64,000 bases of DNA from Wolfiporia cocos (Eukaryota > Basidiomycota > Agaricomycetes > Polyporales > Phaeolaceae), in NCBI GenBank assembly GCA_029448655.1, contig JACCLO010000003.1:1302001-1366000 (forward strand), written 5' to 3'. Under the pieces are notes generated by a model. The model saw nothing but the letters and a program-made list of their open reading frames with translations. It was not told where the DNA came from and searched no databases. This document shows, in pieces, positions 35,046 to 47,400 of the stretch. The position numbers and the translations under genes were made by a program. Each line of letters begins with the position of its first letter. Position 1 is the stretch's first letter.

Positions 35046-35832
35046 TAATAATCGAACTACTTTACCCACCCCCCTTGCGCTTGATCATTCGCGCTTGGGG
35101 CCTGGGGTTTCCCACTCTGTAGGACAGCGACGCGGCGGGGGCACCTCCTTGAAGAGGAGGTCGGCATGAACTCGCCAGCCCCCCATTACAAGCGTTGCTA
35201 TGGCGACTGCCAGCACGACTCGCCCGGAGCCTCCTGTCAAGGAGCACGGTCGAAGCGACGTCGGCGACAGGTACGCCCTCCTACTGAGGAGTGGAAGACA
35301 GAAGCCCGCCCTCGCTGTTGAGCGATAGCAGGACAACCTCGTGGTACGTCCATCCGGCGTACGTCCTGGGCGGCAGGACCCCCTTTATGACCAGTGGGTA
35401 TGCGAAGGGCTGCAAAGCCTAACCCCACACCGACACGGTCAGTCCATCACGGACGACGAACGACATTCATTCGACATAACCAACAACCAACATCCGTATC
35501 CCCCAGAGCGGGCCATTCTCAAGTAAGTTACTACACGACTACATTAGCCAACGACGTGGCGGACCACACGACAGGCGACATACAGACCTAGGTGCCGTCT
35601 CTGTGGCCGGCGGTGGGTGGAATCATGCACGACAGGCGATATACAGACCTAGGCACCACTCCTGTGCTGACCGGTAGGCGGAGCATGCCAAGTCAGCGGC
35701 GACGTGTATGTATAGGGGCGTGGTGACCCCCAGTAGACCTTACAGGATATAGTTCAAAGCGTACAGGATTGCCGACAGGCAGGGATGGAAGTTAGTCCTT
35801 CAACGAGGACGTTGAATATGAAGCGGAGGTAA
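35046..35832 (+). other. Internal region of the LTR element, non-coding
   Basis: 787 bp. Short frames only. A primer-binding site could not be matched to a specific tRNA by eye. Ends with a polypurine tract at about 35821-35832. Confidence 0.7.
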
Positions 35833-36321
35833 TGTCACAGATTTTGTGGCATGTTTTAATGTATTACCCCTCCCTGGCTCGAACCCAGGACTTCACGTTC
35901 TAGTAGTCACATGACTGGTGCCCGGTAGTGTAGTGGTATATAGCGTACTCGTCCGCCAGGACATACGGTCACATGATAAGTAGGTCACATGGTATATACT
36001 GGGGCACATGATAGATAGCGCACGGCCCATGCCTTTAGGGCAGTACTTACATAGTAGCGCGTTGTCTCCCCATGTATATAAACCTACTCGCTGAGGTCTT
36101 ACTACCTCAGTTCGATTATCATCGGCATTGGGGCGAGTCCCTCAGTTCTACTCTGAACCTCTGCGTGCTAGACTGGTGGTCGACATAACTACTTGGTTAC
36201 TGTCTACCTTGGGTCATCTATCAACACCCATCCAGTCGCCCTTCAAGACGTTAGGTCTTAGCCTTAGACGTTAGGTTATAGGCGGGGCGTTAGTATCGTA
36301 CGTCACAGTAAAACTGTGTCA
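35833..36321 (+). repeat. Right LTR
   Basis: 489 bp, identical to the left LTR, which implies recent insertion. Confidence 0.9.
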
Positions 36322-36729
36322 GTGGGGTATTTACATTACAAAATCCCCATGCCACAGGACACAAATCCCTGTGGCATGGGCCACAAACCCCCATGGAACG
36401 GCCACGAATCCCCGTGGTGTGGGGCACGAATCCCCGTGGCATGGGGCACAAATCCCTGTGGCATGGGGCACGAATCCCCGTGGCATGGGGCACGAATCCC
36501 TGTGGTGCGGGGCAGGAACAGCGCGCGCACCTTGCAGGCGCCGGGTGTGGGAATCCATCGGCCAACTCCGCGGACGGCAGGCGCCCTATCTAATGGGAGG
36601 AGGATCAACGACGCGCATGGACGCCACGCGGCAAACGTGGCGTCCATGTGCGCAAAACGCGAGCGACACGCGAGCGACACGCTAGCGGCACGCGAGCGCC
36701 TACGGCGCGAGCTCCCCTTACTTTATGGA

Positions 36730-37059
36730 CTAGCTTAATTACCTGTGGCTTCGCCACAATTTTGTAATTAGAACTTGTATTGCTTATCTCTGCCCGCTCA
36801 GCCACTCCTCCACCTCGCTAACGCTCGGCCTCGTCGTCGCTTCGCTTGTAACACCTTTGCAACCGGCACGCGCGCCTTGCAGGCGCCGGCGCGCACTCGA
36901 CGGGCGCCCTACAGGCGCCGCCACGCGGCAAACGTGCTCGCCATGTGCGCAAAACGCGAGCGACACGCGAGCGACACGCTAGCTGCACGCGAGCGACACG
37001 CTAGCTGCACGCTAGCTGCACGCGAGCGCCTACGGCGCGAGCTCCCATTATAGTTCAGA
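36730..37059 (-). mobile_element. Helitron-like unit 17 (short)
   Basis: 330 bp, twin of units 19 and 27. Confidence 0.8.
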
Positions 37060-38011
37060 CTAGCTTAATTACCTGTGGCTTCGCCACAAATGTTATGTCT
37101 TAGGAATATATTTTAGTCTCTGCCTGCTCAGCCACTCCTCCACCTCGCTGATGCTTGGTATCGTTGTTGCTTTGCTTGTAGAATCTGTAACTGGCACGCA
37201 TGCCTTGCAGGCTCTGGGTGTGGGAATTCACCCCTGTGGCATTGGGGTGCAAATACCTGTGGCACAGGGTACAGACCCCTGTGGTGTGGAGTATTTAGAT
37301 TACAAAATCCCCATGCCACAGGACACAAATCCCCGTGGCATGGGGCACAAACCCCCATGGCATGGGCCAAAAATCCCCGTGGTGTAGGGCACGAATCCCC
37401 ATGGCACGGGGTACAAATCCCCGTGGTGTGGAGTATTTACATTACAAAATCCCCATGCCACAGGACACAAATCCCTGTGGCATGGGGCACGAATCCCCGT
37501 GGCATGGGGCACAAACCCCCATGGCATGGGCCAAAAATCCCTGTGGTGTAGGGCACGAATCCCCGTGGCACGGGGTACAAATCCCCGTGGTGTGGGGTAT
37601 TTACATTACAAAATCCCCATGCCACAGGACACAAATCCCTGTGGCATGGGCCACAAACCCCCATGGAATGTGCCACGAATCCCCGTGGTGTGGGGCACGA
37701 ATCCCCGTGGCATGGGGCACGAATCCCTGTGGCATGGGGCACGAATCCCCGTGGCATGGGGCACGAATCCCTGTGGTGCGGGGCAGGAACAGCGCGCGCA
37801 CCTTGCAGGCGCCGGGCGTGGGAATCCATCGGCCAACTCCGCGGACGGCAGGCGCCCTATCTAATGGGAGGAGGATCAACGACGCGCATGGACGCCACGC
37901 GGCAAACGTGCTCGCCATGTGCGCAAAACGCGAGCGACACGCGAGCGACACGCTAGCTGCACGCTAGCGACACGTGAGCGCCTACGGCGCGAGCTCCCAT
38001 TATATTATGGA
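37060..38011 (-). mobile_element. Helitron-like unit 18 (long)
   Basis: 952 bp. Contains an internal duplication of a minisatellite block plus its AT-rich island (37320-37440 versus 37450-37600), which lengthens it relative to unit 20. Confidence 0.8.
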
Positions 38012-38340
38012 CTAGCTTAATTACCTGTGGCTTCGCCACAATTTTGTACTTTAGGAGTGGTTGCTTATCTCTGCCCGCTCAGCCACTCCTCCACCTCGCT
38101 GACGCTCGGCCTCGTCGTCGCTTCGCTTGTAACACCTTTGCAACCGGCACGCGCGCCTTGCAGGCGCCGGCGCGCACTCGACGGGCGCCCTACAGGCGCC
38201 GCCACGCGGCAAACGTGCTCGCCATGTGCGCAAAACGCGAGCGACACGCGAGCGACACGCTAGCTGCACGCGAGCGACACGCTAGCTGCACGCTAGCTGC
38301 ACGCGAGCGCCTACGGCGCGAGCTCCCATTATAGTTCAGA
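38012..38340 (-). mobile_element. Helitron-like unit 19 (short)
   Basis: 329 bp, twin of unit 17. Confidence 0.8.
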
Positions 38341-39149
38341 CTAGCTTAATTACCTGTGGCTTCGCCACAAACGTTATGTCTTAGGAATATATTTTAGTCT
38401 CTGCCTGCTCAGCCACTCCTCCACCTCGCTGATGCTCGGTATCGTTGTCGCTTTGCTTGTAAAATCTGTAACTGGCACGCATGCCTTGCAGGCTCTGGGT
38501 GTGGGAATTCACCCCTGTGGCATTGGGGTGCAAATACCTGTGGCACAGGGTACAGACCCCTGTGGTGTGGAGTATTTATATTACAAAATCCCCATGCCAC
38601 AGGACACAAATCCCTGTGGCATGGGGCACGAATCCCCGTGGCATGGGGCACAAACCCCCATGGCATGGGCCAAAAATCCCCATGGTGTAGGGCACGAATC
38701 CCCGTGGCACGGGGTACAAATCCCCGTGGTGTGGGGTATTTACATTACAAAATCCCCATGCCACAGGACACAAATCCCTGTGGCATGGGCCACAAACCCC
38801 CATGGAATCGGCCACGAATCCCCGTGGTGTGGGGCACGAATCCCCGTGGCATGGGGCACGAATCCCTGTGGCATGGGGCACGAATCCCCGTGGCATGGGG
38901 CACGAATCCCTGTGGTGCGGGGCAGGAACAGCGCGCGCACCTTGCAGGCGCCGGGCGTGGGAATCCATCGGCCAACTCCGCGGACGGCAGGCGCCCTATC
39001 TAATGGGAGGAGGATCAACGACGCGCATGGACGCCACGCGGCAAACGTGCTCGCCATGTGCGCAAAACGCGAGCGACACGCGAGCGACACGCTAGCTGCA
39101 CGCTAGCGACACGTGAGCGCCTACGGCGCGAGCTCCCATTATATTTGGA
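38341..39149 (-). mobile_element. Helitron-like unit 20 (long)
   Basis: 809 bp, close to units 3 and 26. Confidence 0.8.
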
Positions 39150-39897
39150 CTAGCTTAATTACCTGTGGCTTCGCCACAAACGTTATGTCTTAGGAATATA
39201 TTTTAGTCTCTGCCTGCTCAGCCACTCCTCCACCTCGCTGATGCTCGGTATCGTTGTCGCTTTGCTTGTAGAATCTGTAACTGGCACGCATGCCTTGCAG
39301 GCTCTGGGTGTGGGAATTCACCCCTGTGGCATTGGGGTGCAAATACCTGTGGCACAGGGTACAGACCCCTGTGGTGTGGAGTATTTATATTACAAAATCC
39401 CCATGCCACAGGACACAAATCCCCGTGGCATGGGGCACAAACCCCTATGGCATGGGCCAAAAATCCCCGTGGTGTAGGGCACAAATCCCCGTGGTACGGG
39501 GTACAAATCCCCGTGGTGTGGGGTATTTACATTACAAAATCCCCATGCCACAGGACACAAATCCCTGTGGCATGGGCCACAAACCCCCATGGAATCGGCC
39601 ACAAATCCCCGTGGTGTGGGGCACGAATCCCCATGGCATGGGGCACGAATCCCCGTGGCATGGGGCACGAATCCCCGTGGTGCGGGGCAGGAACAGCGCG
39701 CAAAACGCGAGCTAGCAGCGCGCGCGCCTTGCAGGCGCTGGGCGTGGGAATTCACCGGCGCCAGGCGCCCTATCTAATGGGAGCAGGAATGACGCCCATG
39801 GACGCCACGCGGCAAACGTGGCGTCCACGCTAGCTGCACGCTAGCTGCACGCTAGCGACACGCGACGGCTCCCACGCGAGCTCCCATTACTCTTAGA
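39150..39897 (-). mobile_element. Helitron-like unit 21 (long)
   Basis: 748 bp, with a shortened minisatellite and an altered 5' third. Confidence 0.8.
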
Positions 39898-40181
39898 CTA
39901 GCTTAATTACCTGTGGCTTCGCCACAATTTTGTACTTTAGGAGTTGTTTATCTCTGCCCGCTCAGCCACTCCTCCACCTCGCTGACGCTCGGCCTCGTCG
40001 TCGCTTCGCTTGTAACACCTTTGCAACCGGCATGCGCGCCTTGCAGGCGCTGGGCGTGGGAATCCACTGGCCAACTTCCCGGGTCGGTGGCGCGAGCCCT
40101 ATGGGACGACGGACAGCACGTGGCACACGTGGAAAAGCACATGGCAGTTCCCACGCAATCCACGGCCCTTTAGTACTTAGA
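39898..40181 (-). mobile_element. Helitron-like unit 22 (short, 5' end of array)
   Basis: 284 bp. The 5' end TCTAAGTACTAAAGGG is preceded on the minus strand by host A (plus 40182 T). It lies 123 bp before the start codon of the intact FunK1 gene. Confidence 0.82.
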
Positions 40182-40304
40182 TTCCCAGGGTTGAGCGTTG
40201 AACATGAACGTTGACTTGTTGCCTCCGCCCTCACCTCCACCCTCACCACACCCTCGACCTCCCCCTCCTCCTGACCCTCATTGGTCAGTGCAAACGAACA
40301 TAAC
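40182..40304 (+). promoter_or_regulatory. Proximal promoter of the intact FunK1 gene
   Basis: A pyrimidine-rich tract (CCTCC/CACCCT repeats, 40220-40275) followed by ATTGG, an inverted CCAAT box, near 40280. No TATA box is seen. The Helitron-like array ends directly upstream. Confidence 0.4.
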
Positions 40305-43241
40305 ATGTCAGAGCCGTCCTACTCGAAGAAGAAGCGCGCTGCTTTCAAATTGTCCACTGACCCACCGAGAAAGCAGTCAGTGGCAGCATATCACAGACAT
40401 CAAACTCTGCACATTGGGTCGGGTAGTGTGCGATCAGAACGTCAGTCCACTGCCGTTGCTAAGCTCAGTGTTGACGTGAATATAGCGAGGAAAGCCCGCT
40501 CCGCTAGAGGAAACGGGCAATCTCAGAAGTGTAAGGACATGGTGCCACCGCTGACGCCCATCAGAAACCTGGAGAGAAGTAGGATCGAGACGCCCTTGTT
40601 ACCCGATAGCCTCCCTCAGTCGGAGCTTCTTTGTCAGCTCACGGACGAATTGCTCGACTCCTGGTCCATGATGCCTCCCGAATTTGTCGACAGAGTTTTC
40701 CCTGATGCTATATATCCCAACGATGTGTCTTCATTTCTGCTCAACGACCCCGCAATCGAATCCGTGTGGGGGGGCAGGCTACATTTTATCTCTGCTTCCA
40801 CGATCGCGACTACCGTTCTTACGCCGTCGGCTGAGGGCCTTTCGGGGGTAAGCGTAGTATCTTCGTTCCATTCGATGCCGACTCCTTATTCCACTACAGG
40901 ATCCCTCCCATGGCAGGACATCTACTGAGGTTCACGACGCATACCATCGTTACGCCGAGCATATCGCCCCAATTTCTACGGCTGCCACTTCGGTTTGTCC
41001 CACTCCTCAGGATACTCCCATTCTCATTCAACCTGATTTCTTGGGGTCGCCGACGTGGCTGTCGTCGTCACTACACCGGAGTCCTGCTGATCTGAGCGCT
41101 ACGGATCCAAGCGCCAATGACCAGGAGAAAGTCGAGGATGAGGAGGTTGTCGCTTCCTGGTTAAATCTGTTATCCAAGACTATCGATTATCGACTTCAAG
41201 AACGACGCCTGAACCGTTCGGTACTTTGCCCACAGCTCCAGCGAATGTGGTCGGGCAGTAACCCTCAGACTCCAATCATCCTCCACCACGTCATGCGTAG
41301 CCGGACTATCCAGTGGTCATACGTGCAAGCTTTGTGCGAGGTCACCAGAACCGATCAAAAGGACGATCTTGACGGTCGCCTCGCTCGCGATGCGTATCGG
41401 GTCTTCGAGAATCAGCCATTCCGGCGATTTGTCCCAGCACTCGCTATTATCGACGAGCACTTTGTTCTCTACATCTTCGACCGCTCGGGGGTTCTATATA
41501 CGGAGGATTACCCATTCACACCCGCAAACAAGCCCCTCTTCTTGCGTATTATCTACAGCCTCATGTTCGCGCCGTTGGACTACCTCGGCATTGATCTCTC
41601 CGTCACTTACCCAACGAACGGGTATTCTGTCGGCGGACCGATCACTGTCCGTGCAGACGAGTCTGAGTACGTCATCGACGACGCGGGATGCAATGTGTTT
41701 CAAAGCAACTGCCTTCAAGGCCGAGCGACGTCTTGCTGGGTGGTCCATGAGCCGGGAAGTGATCGCAAGCTGCTCCTAAAGGACAGTTGGTGCGATAAGA
41801 ATTGGAAACCTCACGAGCTGGTGGTTTACGGGGTCTTGAAGAAGGCGATCGAGGAGCATCGTGCGGAGAAGAAACCCGTCCCTGTCGCGATACCTATCAT
41901 AGAGAAAGCCAGCGTCGTCTTCGTCGACTCCATGCATCGCCGTTTCGACGACACAGAGCACGTCCGCAAACTACACACCATGTTCGAGATCCCTCAGGAA
42001 ACCACTATCCGCCAGCATATCCGCCTAATATTGCAGAACGTTGGCTATCCGCTCACAGACTTCGAGTCTCGCCTCGAGCTGATCGAAGCCATCAGAGACA
42101 TCGTCGAAGGTCAGCGGCTCTCGCCTCATCTAGCCTATCGTCTGTCTGACCGTGCGTTGACTTAGCCCATCGTTTCCTCTACTCGTGCAACTTTGTCCAT
42201 CGTGACCTGAGCCTTTCCAACATGCTTCTCCAAGATGAACCTATCCGAGATGAACAGGTCCGAGATGAACGCAGTTGCTCTGATACTCGCACGTCTGCGA
42301 CGTCTGTGCACCGTCGTCGCCGCGGCTTGCTGATTGACTTCGACCATTGTGCGTATGTAGTGTCCTCTGGGGCACCACAGGACATGGCTCCTGGGCAAGA
42401 GCGAGTTCTTCCGACTGTGACGGTATGTCCTGGCGTTATGTTTTGCGCAAGAATATTCTTGACTATTGCGTGGTAGGGAACAACTCCTTTTATGGCCGTT
42501 GGCGTCCTCCATGCGGGCACGCTTGGCACAGAAAGCGCATCTCGCTTCGTTCACTACCCCTCGTATGATCTAGAGTCTATTCTGTACGTCATAATATGGC
42601 TGTGCATCAAGTGCGTTGTCTGTGTGTCGTCATCCTGCAAACGTCTCAACCCGTTCATCAGATACAGCGGTCCTGGTAAACCCCGGGAAGAGAACCCGAT
42701 GCTCGAGCAGCTGCCAACGAACCACTGGTACAACTCAACGACCGACATTTCTAGCCAGCTCAGCTATGCCCAGTATCGTGATCATAAGGTTGCGCAGCTG
42801 ACGAACCTGAACCGCCTCATTTTTCCGTGGTTCGAGCCCTACTTCGGCGAATCGATGAAGCAGTGCGCGGCGCACTATGTGGCAGCGCTCTTTGGGTGGC
42901 CCCGTCCGGACGTCAATCTCGTCTCCGCCTTCGAGTCCTCTGGTCCCTTGGGCAGCATGATCGCGAATTCCGCTGCTAGGTGGGACGACGTTTCACGAGT
43001 CCTAGAGGAGACGGCTACAAAACTTCGGAGAGAGGAGGAGCTATCTACGGTCTCGGAGATAGATCATAGCCCAACGAACGCCCAACAAGATGTATCTCCG
43101 GGACCGGTCGAAATAGTAGATCCGAAATTCATCCTGCCTTGGGAGCAGACGTTACGACCCCTGACAAGTTGGTGGATTGGGAATGCTGCCATCTTTCGAG
43201 ATAGCCTTCGCGGATCCTTAGCACGTCTGTCGCATCAATAG
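40305..43241 (+). CDS. FunK1-type protein kinase
   Basis: Four exons, 40305-40847, 40900-42109, 42166-42422 and 42477-43241, with introns of 52, 56 and 54 nt. The joined frame gives 924 residues with no stop. The family core is complete: the EAIRDIVEAHR region leads into VHRDLSLSNMLL (HRD at about 596-598, metal-binding Asn four to five residues on), DFDHCAY (DFD at about 642-644) and GTTPFMAV at about 671, then PSYDLESILYVIIWLC. A charged insert (DEPIRDEQVRDE) lies between the HRD and DFD loops. FunK1 kinases are fungal-specific Ser/Thr-type kinases expanded in multicellular basidiomycetes; their substrates are mostly unknown. The start is the ATG in MSEPSYSKKKRAAF. A further small intron in the last exon (after LCIKC) is possible. 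Confidence 0.88.
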
Positions 43242-43599
43242 GGACCCACCCGTCTGGAATCTGAGGCGTCGTTTGAGGCTGCGTTCCAGGGTTTGGCCGA
43301 GCTTCGTCTCAGGGATTGTTCTAATTCCGACAGTATAACCATGTTGCGCTTCGAGCTTTGGTATCACACCAGCAGTGAAACATTGAAATGATATTGTATG
43401 ACAATCATCGTAGGCCTAGTGGCCGGCAAGATGTTTGGAAGCTGTCAATGGATTAGGACTACCTGTTGGAGCCTGCGATCGAGCATGAACAAGCCTGTGA
43501 CTCGAGTCAAAGATTCGCAAACTCTAGCTTTTCAGCTCGAGCGCGAAGTGAGCACCTGCGCCGCGGCGACTTGAGTCGTCAGTCTACGAGGCTAACAGC
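43242..43599. other. Intergenic
   Basis: No gene seen after the FunK1 stop. Confidence 0.4.
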
Positions 43600-43852
43600 T
43601 TGCTTTCCGGGATTGGAAGATGCAATGCGGCGTGAAAAGGTCGCGTCGCGGTTGTGATCTCATACCTTGCTTTGTATTTCGAAGCTAGACGGAAGTGAAC
43701 TACTCGTAGATAGAGAGACGAGGTATTATATGGAAGCAACGCCACCAAGTGGTCAAGCTCAGCGTCGTTCTCATCAAGAGGTTGGCAATGTGGCCCTGCC
43801 ACGTTCGTGTATCGTGCAGCGAGTCTGGGAACAGTCACTGTTAGTAAGACAC
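43600..43852 (-). repeat. Displaced 3' flank of multicopy copy B
   Basis: Similar to 7862-8040 beside copy A. In copy A this flank joins the gene directly; here a 7.8-kb insertion (43853-51681) separates it from copy B. Confidence 0.6.
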
Positions 43853-44470
43853 TCACTGCGTTCAGACCCCTAGTAATCAAGGGTGGAGCTAGCTATGAAC
43901 TGTAGGTGTAGAGCTATATGTACCACAACAGAGCTTGCCTTGCTAGCTCAACTGGAGCTAGCCCTACAGAGTCGGAAAATACCCACCTATGCACATGCTG
44001 CTAAGTCACCTAGCTTGTAGTTGAGGTTATATTGGCACTTGAAGGCTATACCCGTATCTCTCTAATTAGTGTAGGTATCAAGGGCCAGGTATTGTACAGG
44101 TCTGACAAGATCGTCTATGCCTGTTTAAGAGCATCGATGTAGAGGATCTATGTCCAGCTAAATCCGACACGGTAGTTCCACAATCCTAGCCTCAATAATA
44201 AAATATAGCACGTTATTCTCATGAGTTTGGGCGAACAAATAATCTCATTATTGACCCGATCAGGCGAAAACGCGATCATGTGCTCATTGCGAGAGACAAC
44301 CATTTATACCCCGCAGTCAGTATCCTATGTACATGTGCGGCAGCTAACTAGAGCCACAGTGAAAGTAAAGAGTATCGTAGTAATGAGTAGGGTGGTGTGA
44401 GCGGTCGTACTTGTGTTAGGTATCGTAACGTAATGTCATGGTCGTAGCCAGTAATGGCGGTGATGTTGGC

Positions 44471-47400
44471 TTATCCTGGGTCGAAAATCCTTCGGGGGCC
44501 GTCTTGTTTGATAAATGCGCAGGAGTGCTTGAGGAACGATATTATTGCCCGCCAGCCTTTGACGGTACCGAGGATGAAGGAGAGTTGGAGCGAAGGTGAA
44601 GCTTCTCGAAGGAAAGAACGTGCGTGGTGGTGTAAAGGGCATTGCAGTAAGACGTGACGTCTCGTTTGGATCGTGTTGTTGTCGCAAGGACAAAGTGGTG
44701 ATTCGTTAGGTACGAAACGTTGGTAGTATTCGCCGATAAATGCGTGGCCGGTAATGCATTGTAGGAGGCGAGATTGGATATGTCTAGTCTCCGTAAAGTT
44801 TCGTAGAACGGGGTGGAGCGTGTACGTAGGTAGTGCGGTTAACGCATATCTCGAAGAGTTTATGCGATTTTTAGAAACCCACTCCTTTTGCCAGCGTCGT
44901 AGTGTGCGGTGGCGAGCATTGGACCGTAACCAAGTTATGGTGGGTGGTATGTGGTCAGGTAGGAGAACTGCTGCGCGTGCTAGCTGGTCGACGTGCTCGT
45001 TGCCCGGAATGCCCTTGTGACTGGGGCACCAGTGAATGGTGACGGAGATATCAACGTATGTGCTAAGAAGTTCGTTGGTGGCATCGTGGAAGAGAATGCC
45101 GTCGATTTGGCCTGGGTGTTTCGACGTGTCGTAGACTTTGTCGATGACCGCAGTGTTATCGATGAAGTAGTGAATGTGGGTGGTACGGTAGCCGTGTGTG
45201 GGTAGGATGTCAAGGATGCGATTAGCGGCCATGGCAGCTGCACATAGTTCCGCATCGAAAGATGTGGCTTGTGGGCCTAGTCCTCTCGCCTCGTGGTGAA
45301 GGTGTGCGCCTCGATGGGTAACGAGGAATGCTGCACCGGTATGCGGTTTGCGTCGGTAGCGTGGCGTGCGTGATGATCCATCGGTATATATAGCGAGGTG
45401 ATCAGGGTTGGTGGCGATGACGTCGATCAGGTGTTGGATTCGACGACGGTGGGTGTGGCGTTCGTTCTTTGTGGACTTCTGCGCAATGGTATCAAATTGA
45501 AGACGGTTGCCCCATTTTGGTTGACGATCCCAGGGTGCCTGTATGAAAGGGTCAAGTCGTTCAGTATCAGTAGGGAGTAGGTGGTGGACGTAAGTAAGTG
45601 GGTTCGTGTAAGGGTAGGTTTTGTTGATCGTACGTAAAGTAAGAGGGTATGGTTGTTTGACATTGGAGTAACAACGGTTATGGACAGGGGAGTGGGCAGG
45701 GAGGGTACGAGTACGAATGGCATATTGAGTGACGATTTGATGGAGAGTAAAAGGAATGGGGAGAATGGATGCAAGGTGTTCACGAGAGTCGATAGGTGTG
45801 GTACGAAAAGTGCCTAGGATCATAGTGAGACATTGATTTTGTACACGAATGAATGGTTGAACGAGTGTAAGTTGTCGGTGTCCATTGTAATATAGCGGTG
45901 CACCGTAAGTCATGATAGGAAGGATTGTCGCAAGGTAGAGGTGGCGGATGGCGTTGACATGAAGTCCCCGGGTGGAGGTGACAAGTTGTCGGAGTGCGTA
46001 GGAGGTGGTGAGTGCGAAACGTGCTCGTGTGGCGATATGGTCACGGAAGGTAAGGTGGGAGTCGATCCAGAAGCCTAGCCAGCGTATGGATTTGGATGGC
46101 GTGACAGTTAAGTCGCTGTGGTCGGGAAGGGATAAGTGAAGGGAAGGTTGGAATGGGGTGTGGTGTCGTCGGCGGGTTGGAAAAAGGTGACAGAGATCGA
46201 TTTTGTCGGCTCCGATGAATAGGCCTATGTCGTGTAAAATGGTGCATGCTTTGCGCACATTGGTGGCGATACTTGTGGTGGTCATTTCGAGGTTCGGTCC
46301 TGCACAAAGTAGGGCGAAGTCGTCGACATAGGAGTAAAGGGTACAATCAGTAACATTGGAGGAGTCGAGGGGATGAGGGAAAGCTCGAAGAAGTGGTGAT
46401 GCGTAGATGGTAGAAAGGACGGGGGATAGCGGCGATCCTTGGGGGATTCCCACATTGCCGACGGGGAAGGTGCGGCTGGTGGAAGAGTTGATGTGAAAAG
46501 CTACGGTACGGTCAGTGATAAATGATTGTGTCCAACGAATGACGTTGTTGGAAAAACCTAGAAGGTATAGCTGGTATAAAAGTCGATCGTGATTGATGTT
46601 GTTGAAGAATCCGGAAATGTCGAGTGTAACGAAGGTGGCGACGCGGCCCTGTTTCCAAATATTTTTAACGTCAGTAACGAATGTGGTACCTGCATCGATC
46701 GTGGACGAGTTATTGCGTCCACCAAATTGGTAAGCTGGTATGAGGTCGTAGTGGCCAATGTCGTAGAGAATGCGTCGTGCGAGGATCTTTTCGATAAGCT
46801 TAGACAGGTTTTCAATGAGTGTGATGGGTCGGTACGCTTTAGTGTTAGTATAATCGTTCTTGTTGGGTTTAGGGATTGGGGTGACATATCCGTGTCGGAG
46901 ACAAGTTGGGAGATAACCTAGTTGGAGGGATGCGTTAATAAAATTAACGAGGAGGGGTGCGTTTGACGTGGTAAGTGCCCATTTTAGAGCACGCCAATTG
47001 GTGCCAGACAAGCCTGGGGCTGTAGAGTTAGAGCAGTCCCGAATGGCGTGTAGGATCTCGCCAAGAGTGACTGGTGGAAAGTCACGAGTGGGTAATGGAG
47101 GTGGGTCGTGTGGGAGTTGAATAGGAATTGGTGGGCCGTGTGGTGGAAAGAACGTCTGTGCTAGTGCGTTAGCTTTTTCGTCAATGGTATGAATGAGTGT
47201 ATCGTGAAAAAGAAGTGGAGGAAAGTGCAATCTGCGTCGTTGATAAGGCCATTTTGCAATGGACCAGAGATCGGAGTGTTGTTGTCGGTCGATGATGTCG
47301 TGTGCCCAGTTGCGTTTTGCCTTGCGGGCTACGTAGCGTAGTTGTCGACGTAGTCGTTGTTGGTCTTGGCGGTTGGTAGTGTTTGCGATTAGGTTGGCTA

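Larger units (their letters stand above)
34557..36321 (+). mobile_element. Non-coding LTR retroelement (TRIM/LARD-like), 1765 bp
   Basis: Two LTRs of 489 bp, identical by eye, start TG (TGTCACAG) and end CA (CTGTGTCA), with a 787-bp internal region. Host GTGGG is duplicated at 34552-34556 and 36322-36326. A purine-rich GAAGCGGAGG lies just before the right LTR, as a polypurine tract should. The internal region has no gag or pol, so it depends on another element. Orientation is inferred from the polypurine tract and the TATA box. Confidence 0.88.
34162..36729 (-). mobile_element. Helitron-like unit 16 (long, interrupted)
   Basis: 798 bp once the nested LTR element and its 5-bp duplication are removed. 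The break lies in the minisatellite at the recurring ...GTGGTGTGGGGTATTTACA site, so the uninterrupted sequence is known from neighbouring units. Confidence 0.8.
19342..40181 (-). mobile_element. Tandem array of 22 Helitron-like units
   Basis: A continuous head-to-tail array on the minus strand. Read 5' to 3' on that strand each unit starts TC and ends with hairpin GTGGC-GAA-GCCAC, 11 nt, then CTAG; the CTAG abuts the TC of the next unit. The outer flanks are host A before the first TC (complement of 40182) and host T after the last CTAG (complement of 19341), as expected for Helitron insertion into AT without target duplication. Short units are about 265-330 bp; long units are 744-1303 bp and carry minisatellite blocks. 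Two later insertions interrupt it (19462-22655 and 34557-36321). No Rep/helicase gene is present, so it is non-autonomous. The assignment rests on structure alone. Confidence 0.85.

Noticed and set aside
35062..35591. gag remnant in the LTR element interior
   Set aside because: Short frames on both strands show no capsid or zinc-knuckle motif.
19342..40181. Centromeric or subtelomeric satellite
   Set aside because: Unit ends, A|T flanks and two opposite orientations fit Helitrons; no telomere motif is seen and ordinary genes adjoin both sides.
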